Below are positions 59,529 through 64,000 of a DNA stretch of 64,000 nt, piece after piece (position 1 is the first letter of the stretch; every line of letters begins with the position of its first letter). The notes under the pieces are model-generated. The model was not told the origin of the DNA, searched no databases, and saw only the letters and a list, made by a program, of their open reading frames with translations. Position numbers and translations under genes: made by a program. This stretch comes from Burkholderia sp. (GTDB lineage Bacteria > Pseudomonadota > Gammaproteobacteria > Burkholderiales > Burkholderiaceae), in NCBI GenBank assembly GCA_031253835.1, contig JAIRVP010000064.1, positions 62,001 to 126,000 on the forward strand, in the 5' to 3' direction.

Positions 59529-60722
59529 TTACAGATAGCCCGGAAACGGCGTCACGCCGGTGAACACCGCGCCGGCGCCGTCGAAGTTGCCTTCGCCGAG
59601 AAACGCGTGCTGCGTGACGACCATCGCGTCGCGCAGCAGCCGCTGTAGCGGATGCGTGCGATAGATCGCCGCGGTGCCGCCGAGGCGGTACGCGCGTTCG
59701 ACGACGCTCGCGCCTTCGCGGGCGATCTGCGTCGCCGCGAGCCGCAGCAGGCTGACCTGTTCGGGCGTCACCGGGTTGCCGGCGAGGATCGATTGCCACA
59801 CGGTGTCGGTCGCGTCGTAGAAGAACGCGCGTGCCGAGCGCAGTTGCGCCTCGGCCTTCGCGAGCTCGATGCGGTAGTACGCGCGATCGGCGAGACGCGG
59901 CGCGCCGGTCGTCGTCTGCCGGCCGCCTGACATCCGGTTCACCACATCGAGCGCGGCGCGCGCGAGGCCGAGGTTGACGACGGCCAGCACCTGCGCGGCA
60001 TACGCGACGGTCGGGTAGCGGTACAGCGGCTCGTCGACGGTCGGTTCGCCGCCGCGCACGAAGGTCCACGCCTCGGGCACGAAGCGGTCGTTCACGCGCA
60101 GGTCGTGGCTGCCGGTGCCCTGCATGCCGACCACGCTCCAGTTCTCGACGATCTCGACATCGGTGGCACGGAACACGGCCGTGCGCGGCTTGTTCGGCGT
60201 GGCGTCCTGCACACCCGGCACGGCGATGCCGACGCCGAGCCAGTCGGCGCCCTTGCAGCCGCTCGCGAATTTCCACGTGCCGTTCACGCGCCAGCCGCCC
60301 GGCGCGGCCTGCGCCGGCTGCACCGGGAACAGGCCGCCGGCGAACACCTGGTCGGGGCCGTTCGCGTACAGCTCGGCCTGGGTCTCGAGCGGCAGCGCGG
60401 CGAGATAGACGTTCGCGGAGCCGAAGCTCGCGACCCACGCAGTCGAGCCGTCGGCGGTCGCGATCCGCTCGATCATGTCGAGGAACGCGGTCGGCGCGAG
60501 CGCATCGCCGCCGAAGCGGCGCGGCGTGCCCGCGCGATAGATGCCGGCCTGCTTGAACAGCGCGATCACGTCGCGCGGCACGTGCGACAGGCGGTCGAAT
60601 TCTTCGCGGCGCGCGGCGACGGTTTCGATCACCGCGTCGAGCGGCGACAGCCCGGCAGCCGGTTCGCCGGTCGCATGGGGCGCGGCTTGCGCGGTGTCGA
60701 TGGCGAGGGCGGCGTGGGGCAT
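59529..60722 (-). CDS. iacA: Indole-3-acetate monooxygenase, acyl-CoA-dehydrogenase-like (IacA)
   Basis: 397 residues of the acyl-CoA-dehydrogenase fold as used by group D flavin monooxygenases: FKQAGIYRAGTPRRFGGD, IATADGSTAWVASFGSANV, VNGTWKFASGCKGADWLGV, NWSVVGMQGTGSHDLRV and REGASVVERAYRLGGTAAI. IacA starts indole-3-acetate breakdown by hydroxylating the indole ring with reduced flavin from IacG. An AGGAGACAGCC site precedes the ATG giving MPHAALAI. It diverges from the histidine kinase and leads the iacA-B-I-H-E operon. Confidence 0.8.
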   Translation of the reverse strand: MPHAALAIDTAQAAPHATGEPAAGLSPLDAVIETVAARREEFDRLSHVPRDVIALFKQAGIYRAGTPRRFGGDALAPTAFLDMIERIATADGSTAWVASFGSANVYLAALPLETQAELYANGPDQVFAGGLFPVQPAQAAPGGWRVNGTWKFASGCKGADWLGVGIAVPGVQDATPNKPRTAVFRATDVEIVENWSVVGMQGTGSHDLRVNDRFVPEAWTFVRGGEPTVDEPLYRYPTVAYAAQVLAVVNLGLARAALDVVNRMSGGRQTTTGAPRLADRAYYRIELAKAEAQLRSARAFFYDATDTVWQSILAGNPVTPEQVSLLRLAATQIAREGASVVERAYRLGGTAAIYRTHPLQRLLRDAMVVTQHAFLGEGNFDGAGAVFTGVTPFPGYL

Positions 60723-60859
60723 GGCTGTCTCCTGGGGGAATGGGGTTCGATTGCTTGGGTCGCATGCGCGGCGCATGACATTGCAATCAGTCTAGAAACG
60801 CCGAAAACACGCAGCAATTGGTGCGTTGGGCCGCGCGACTGGTGACGTTCCGTGCCGGC

Positions 60860-60880
60860 CTAAAGAAATCTTCAGATGCG
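60860..60880. promoter_or_regulatory. Probable response-regulator box (copy 2) in the iacA/kinase divergent region
   Basis: CTAAAG (60860-60865), eight bases, then AGATGCG (60874-60880): the same arms, orientation and nearly the same spacing as in the box between iacG and the FixJ-type regulator. It lies in the 228-base region from which iacA and the kinase diverge. Confidence 0.45.
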
Positions 60881-60950
60881 ATCGGCGCGCGCCGGTGCTA
60901 TGTTGGGTTTCCGGTCGCGCGATGCCGCGCGCCTTCATCCGAACCCGATC

Positions 60951-62429
60951 ATGAGTTTTCCCGACGAAGACGATTTCCACCGGTTGCTCGACGCGCTGAC
61001 GACCTGCGTGCTGCTGCACGATGCGCACACGAAGGCGATCGTGTGGGCGAATCGCGCCGCGTGCATCGCGCTCGGCTTTTCCGTCGAGGAATTGCTGCCG
61101 CTGAAGGCGCCGGACATGACGCGCCCCGAGCCGAAATACCAGCGCGAGATCGCGGTGAGTGCGTGGGATCGCGCGCTCGTCGACGGGCCGCAGGTGTACG
61201 AATGGTGCTATCGATCGCGGACGGGCGTCGACATGCTGTCCGAGGCCACCGCGACCTACGTGCCGCTGCGCGGGCGCGACGTCGTGATGGTGCAGTTCCG
61301 CGACATCAGCGCGGAAGAGGCGGTCCGCCGGCAGTTGCGCCGCTACGAGGCGCGGCTGCGCGAATTCATGCAGGACCTCGACGAAGGCATCGCGGTCGTG
61401 ACGCCGCGCGGCGGCGCGCAGTTCATCAGCGAGTCGGGCCGCCGCGTGCTCGGGCTCGCGCCCGACGAGCCGCTCGGCGAGGTGCTCGACTACTGCTCCG
61501 AGGCCGATCGCGACCGGCTCGTCGCGCAGCTGCGCGATGCGCCGTCGGCGTACCCGTCCGCGCCGCAGCGCTACCGGATCGTGCGGCGCGACGGCTCGCC
61601 GTGCTGGCTGCGCATCGTGTGCCGGCAGGTCGAGATCGAAGGCGATCTCGACGGGCTGCTCGTGCAGTTCCGCGACGTGAGCGACGAAGTCGCGATCGAG
61701 GACGCGCGGCGCGCCGAGGCACGGATGCTCGAATACGCGGGGCGCTACAACGCGATGGGCGAGATGGCGAGCGTGATCGCGCACGAGCTGAGCCAGCCGC
61801 TCGCGGCCGTGCGCAACTTCATCGAAGGCGCGGTGCGGCGGCTGAACGGCAACGGTGCCGTCGACGACGCGATCTGGGGGCTGCGCAGCGCGGACCGGCA
61901 AGCCGAGCATGCGGCGCTGATCATCAAGAGCGTGCGTGAATTCATCGTGAAGCGCGAGCCGGTCGTCGCGGTTGCCGACCTGCGCGACATCCTTTCCGAT
62001 GTCGCGTACTTCATCGAGCTGCGCGCGAAGGAAGCCGGCGTGACGGTCACGATCGTGCAGGCCGACACGCAGTTGCCGATCCGCTGCGAACGCGTGCTGA
62101 TCGGGCAGGTGATCCTGAACCTCGCGTTCAATGCGATCGAGGCATTCGCCAGTTGCGAGCGCATGCCGCGCACGCTGACGCTCGGCACCGCGAACGTGGC
62201 CGGGCATGCCGAGCTGCGCGCGATCGACAACGGTCCGGGTGTCGCAGAAGAGGCGCACGACCGGCTGTTCGACGGCTTCTCGTCGTCGAAGGCCGGCGGC
62301 AACGGCATCGGGCTGTCGCTCTGCAAGAGCATCGTCACGCGCCACGGCGGGCGGATCGCGGCGAGCCCGGCCGACGGCGGCGGGCTCGACTGCCGCGTGA
62401 CGCTGCCGCTCGCCGGCCCGCACGCGTAG
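60951..62429 (+). CDS. Double-PAS sensor histidine kinase of the iac locus (FixL/StyS-like)
   Basis: 492 residues, no membrane segments, so a cytosolic sensor. PAS domains at about 10-125 and 135-250 (each closed by VQFRDIS/VQFRDVS), then HisKA with MGEMASVIAHELSQPLAAVRN (His278) and HATPase blocks NLAFNAIEAFAS, DNGPGV, GGNGIGLSLCKSI. Its architecture matches kinases that detect aromatic substrates. It diverges from iacA, and its probable partner is the FixJ-type regulator 5 kb to the left. It is convergent with the fused tautomerase. Confidence 0.85.
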   Translation: MSFPDEDDFHRLLDALTTCVLLHDAHTKAIVWANRAACIALGFSVEELLPLKAPDMTRPEPKYQREIAVSAWDRALVDGPQVYEWCYRSRTGVDMLSEATATYVPLRGRDVVMVQFRDISAEEAVRRQLRRYEARLREFMQDLDEGIAVVTPRGGAQFISESGRRVLGLAPDEPLGEVLDYCSEADRDRLVAQLRDAPSAYPSAPQRYRIVRRDGSPCWLRIVCRQVEIEGDLDGLLVQFRDVSDEVAIEDARRAEARMLEYAGRYNAMGEMASVIAHELSQPLAAVRNFIEGAVRRLNGNGAVDDAIWGLRSADRQAEHAALIIKSVREFIVKREPVVAVADLRDILSDVAYFIELRAKEAGVTVTIVQADTQLPIRCERVLIGQVILNLAFNAIEAFASCERMPRTLTLGTANVAGHAELRAIDNGPGVAEEAHDRLFDGFSSSKAGGNGIGLSLCKSIVTRHGGRIAASPADGGGLDCRVTLPLAGPHA

Positions 62430-62438
62430 CCGCTGCGT

Positions 62439-62463
62439 CGCGTCACGGCCGGGCAGTGACGCG
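62439..62463. terminator. Hairpin between convergent kinase and tautomerase genes
   Basis: CGCGTCAC (62439-62446) and GTGACGCG (62456-62463) form an 8-bp perfect stem with a 9-base loop, ten bases after the kinase stop and before the stop of the facing gene. No U-run; bidirectional termination is plausible. Confidence 0.5.
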
Positions 62464-62473
62464 CGGTGCACGA

Positions 62474-62860
62474 TCAGCGCCCCAGCGCCCGCGCGGTCTG
62501 GCCGCCGATGCCGAAGTCGGTGTTCGGAATGTCCTTGATGATCACGCGCGTCGCCTGCAGCGGTGCGTCGAGCACGTTCGCGCCCGCGTCGGACAACGCG
62601 GCGATCAGCGCGCGTTTCTGTTCGTCGGTGCGGCCGGCGATCAGGATCGCGACGATCACCGGCAGCGACGGCGGTGCGCCATCGGCCGCACTGCGGCCGC
62701 CGAGGCCGATATGCGTCGCGGGCAGTTCGGTAAGCAGCACGCGCACGGATTGGACCGGTGCGCCGATCGCGTCGACGGTCGCACCGGTCAGCCTGGCGAT
62801 CAGCTCGGCCTTGCGCGCGTCGTCGTGGCCGGCCGGCAGGAAAACTTCGAGTGTGGGCAT
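62474..62860 (-). CDS. Fused tandem 4-oxalocrotonate-tautomerase-like protein
   Basis: 128 residues made of two tautomerase units in one chain. The first begins MPTLEVFLP, exposing the catalytic Pro (Pro2) after Met removal, with Arg40 in the substrate-binding position. The second begins near SLPVIVAILIAGRTDEQ (internal Pro67) with Arg105 in TRVIIKDIP. The second proline is not N-terminal, so only one unit is likely catalytic. Fused 4-OT proteins are known in Burkholderia. It is co-directional with and downstream of iacCD, separated by a hairpin, which suggests a role in the aromatic pathway. Confidence 0.8.
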   Translation of the reverse strand: MPTLEVFLPAGHDDARKAELIARLTGATVDAIGAPVQSVRVLLTELPATHIGLGGRSAADGAPPSLPVIVAILIAGRTDEQKRALIAALSDAGANVLDAPLQATRVIIKDIPNTDFGIGGQTARALGR

Positions 62861-62870
62861 GGTCGTCCGG

Positions 62871-62897
62871 AAAGGTGAAGGTTGCCGGCTCACCTTT
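62871..62897 (-). promoter_or_regulatory. Hairpin between iacD and the tautomerase gene
   Basis: AAAGGTGA (62871-62878) and TCACCTTT (62890-62897) are perfect complements with an 11-base loop in the 65-base gap after iacD. It may attenuate or stabilise the downstream tautomerase message. Confidence 0.4.
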
Positions 62898-62925
62898 GCA
62901 TGTGCAGCGGTGAACCGGCCACGGC

Positions 62926-63426
62926 TTACAGCAGGAAGCCGATCGCGCTGAGGGCTTCGGTCGAGTCGATCAGGCGCACGACCTTCCCGGCGATCCGCAT
63001 TTCGCCTTCCGCATCGACGTGCAGCTTGTGCGTGACGTCGGCCGCGAACAGCGTCGCGACGCCGCGCTTGTACGCGACGACGACCTGCGCCGATTTCAGC
63101 TCGACGGTGTCGGCGCCGCTGCTTTCCAGCGTGAAGCGCGACACGGTGCGTACCGTGCGCGCCGCGTCGGTCGCCGACGCCGAATAGCCGGACACCATCC
63201 GCTGCACGCGCTTCTCGCGCATGTCCTGGTCGTCGAACACGTAGTTCAGCGTCGCCGCGAAATCGGTCGTGTCGGGATCGATCGGCACCACGTAGTGGCC
63301 GGCCGGATCCCACAGGTCGAGCCACGCGCGATAGTCGCGGCGGTCGAGCATCTCGGCTTCGCGCCACACGAATTCGACCGCGCGGGCGAAAGTCTGTTCG
63401 GAAAAGAGGGCGTTGCGGTCGTCCAT
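62926..63426 (-). CDS. iacD: Ring-hydroxylating dioxygenase beta subunit (IacD-like)
   Basis: 166 residues of the hydroxylating-dioxygenase small-subunit (SnoaL-like) family: FVWREAEMLDRRDYRAWLDLW, GHYVVPIDPDTTD, VFDDQDMREKRVQRMVSGYS and IAGKVVRLIDSTEALSAI. It pairs with the Rieske alpha subunit encoded immediately upstream; its ATG overlaps that stop by one base (TGATG). In iac loci IacCD oxygenates the oxidised indole-acetate intermediate on the way to catechol. Confidence 0.82.
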   Translation of the reverse strand: MDDRNALFSEQTFARAVEFVWREAEMLDRRDYRAWLDLWDPAGHYVVPIDPDTTDFAATLNYVFDDQDMREKRVQRMVSGYSASATDAARTVRTVSRFTLESSGADTVELKSAQVVVAYKRGVATLFAADVTHKLHVDAEGEMRIAGKVVRLIDSTEALSAIGFLL

Positions 63427-64000
63427 CACTGTTGCTCCATCATCGTGCGCCATTGCCGGTAGGCTTCGCGCATGCCGGTTTCGTCGGTCGCATGGGCGGT
63501 CTTTTCGCCGTTCGCGGCGGTCGTCTCGCGGTTCAGCCCGCGATTCACGAGGATCGGCACGTCGGGGCCCGCATGCGCGCCGCGCTGCACGCGCTCCCAC
63601 GCTTCCGCGTCGTCGGGGCTGCCGAAGCCGAACGGGCCCTGGAAATGCTCGTGGATGCGCAGCCGCTCGCGGTTCGCCTCGTCGGGGCCGCCGTCCATCG
63701 CGAGCGCGACGTGGCGGATCTCGGTTTCGTTCGCGGAAATCGGCCGCAGCACGCGGAAGAACGCCATCGACAGCGCGAGGTTCGGGAACAAGTTCAGGTT
63801 GAAGCCGACGCCCATCAGCGAGCGCACGATGCGGCGCACTTCTTCCGGCGAATGGCGCTCGGCGAGCTTCGCGGCGAGCGGCGCGAAGCGCTCGGGCAGC
63901 GGCGCGCCGTCGTCTTCGTCGAGGTCGATCAGCTCGGGCATCAGCACCGCGAGGCTGTGGCCGTTGCCGAGCCCGCGGCAGAACGCGTCCTCGCTCGTCA
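63426..64000 (-). CDS. iacC: Ring-hydroxylating dioxygenase alpha subunit (IacC-like), N-terminus beyond the window
   Basis: The C-terminal 190 residues are present and the frame runs off the right edge (TSEDAFCRGLGNGHSLAV is still in frame at the end). The visible part includes NLNLFPNLALSMAFFRVLRPI and HFQGPFGFGSPDDAEAWERVQ, typical of the catalytic domain of benzoate/anthranilate-type alpha subunits. The Rieske cluster and the mononuclear-iron histidines are expected outside the window. It is coupled to iacD. The electron-transfer component IacF was not seen and probably lies to the right. Confidence 0.82.
   Translation of the reverse strand, partial: TSEDAFCRGLGNGHSLAVLMPELIDLDEDDGAPLPERFAPLAAKLAERHSPEEVRRIVRSLMGVGFNLNLFPNLALSMAFFRVLRPISANETEIRHVALAMDGGPDEANRERLRIHEHFQGPFGFGSPDDAEAWERVQRGAHAGPDVPILVNRGLNRETTAANGEKTAHATDETGMREAYRQWRTMMEQQ

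Noticed and set aside
1..64000. tRNA, rRNA, CRISPR, insertion sequence or prophage elements
   Set aside because: No cloverleaf-like, rRNA-like, regularly spaced repeat or transposase/integrase-like sequence was seen on reading either strand; a tRNAscan or CRISPR search was not run.

Overview
The window reads as Burkholderia DNA, probably from the Burkholderia cepacia complex and from a secondary, accessory-rich replicon. The support is a very high GC content, tightly packed genes with many 4-bp ATGA overlaps, and a gene content dominated by LysR, AraC, MarR and Lrp regulators, transporters and catabolic enzymes. No rRNA, tRNA, CRISPR array, insertion sequence or prophage was seen. The genus call is inference from protein flavour, and no housekeeping gene fixes it.

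Layout. 1-5.3 kb: the tail of a DUF3857-type protein, a tiny ORF, a divergent AraC regulator and MFS exporter pair, an XRE regulator beside a cysteine-less carboxymuconolactone-decarboxylase-like protein, and a PEP mutase/isocitrate lyase family enzyme. 5.3-7 kb: MarR diverging from a YCII-like protein and a glutathione S-transferase. 7-11 kb: a co-directional set of HAD hydrolase, ornithine-cyclodeaminase-like protein, D-threonine-aldolase-like enzyme and LysR. 11-15 kb: LysR, a coupled 34-codon ORF, an iron alcohol dehydrogenase and an MFS carrier. 15-16.4 kb: a thioredoxin-reductase-like flavoprotein diverging from an Rrf2 regulator across a perfect 12-bp inverted repeat. 16.7-21.9 kb: a DUF2760 protein with two divergent Hsp70 homologues. 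22-24.8 kb: ctlX, ocd and a divergent Lrp regulator (citrulline/ornithine catabolism). 24.9-33.5 kb: LysR, flavin monooxygenase and two CMD-fold proteins, divergent from a branched-chain-type ABC importer with a fused permease. 33.6-38.8 kb: a hypothetical protein, a TctDE-like two-component system, an orphan binding protein and an MFS carrier. 38.9-42 kb: a toxin-antitoxin pair, then a MASE-type histidine kinase with a NarL-type regulator. 42.3-46 kb: a putative zincin, a DedA-PAP2-LssY fusion, an orphan antitoxin and an exported LMW-phosphatase-like protein lacking its catalytic cysteine. 46-51.6 kb: a Baeyer-Villiger-type monooxygenase fused to an esterase, a GMC dehydrogenase and a divergent AraC regulator. 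51.6-55 kb: a GNAT protein, an M29-like protein preceded by a 40-codon ORF, and an MFS carrier.

55-64 kb holds most of an indole-3-acetic acid (iac) catabolic locus: flavin reductase (iacG), SDR (iacE), amidase (iacH), SnoaL-like protein (iacI), iacB, the acyl-CoA-dehydrogenase-like monooxygenase iacA, a fused tautomerase, and the ring-hydroxylating dioxygenase subunits iacD and iacC (iacC runs off the right edge). A FixJ-type response regulator and a double-PAS histidine kinase are interleaved with it. They very likely form its two-component control system, and a similar sequence motif lies in both divergent promoter regions.

The observations I would look at first are the 40-codon peptide ORF next to the M29-like protein, the monooxygenase-esterase fusion with its GMC partner, the exported Cys-to-Asp LMW-phosphatase homologue, the DUF2760/double-Hsp70 operon, and the two very short ORFs that end in ATGA overlaps with the next gene.
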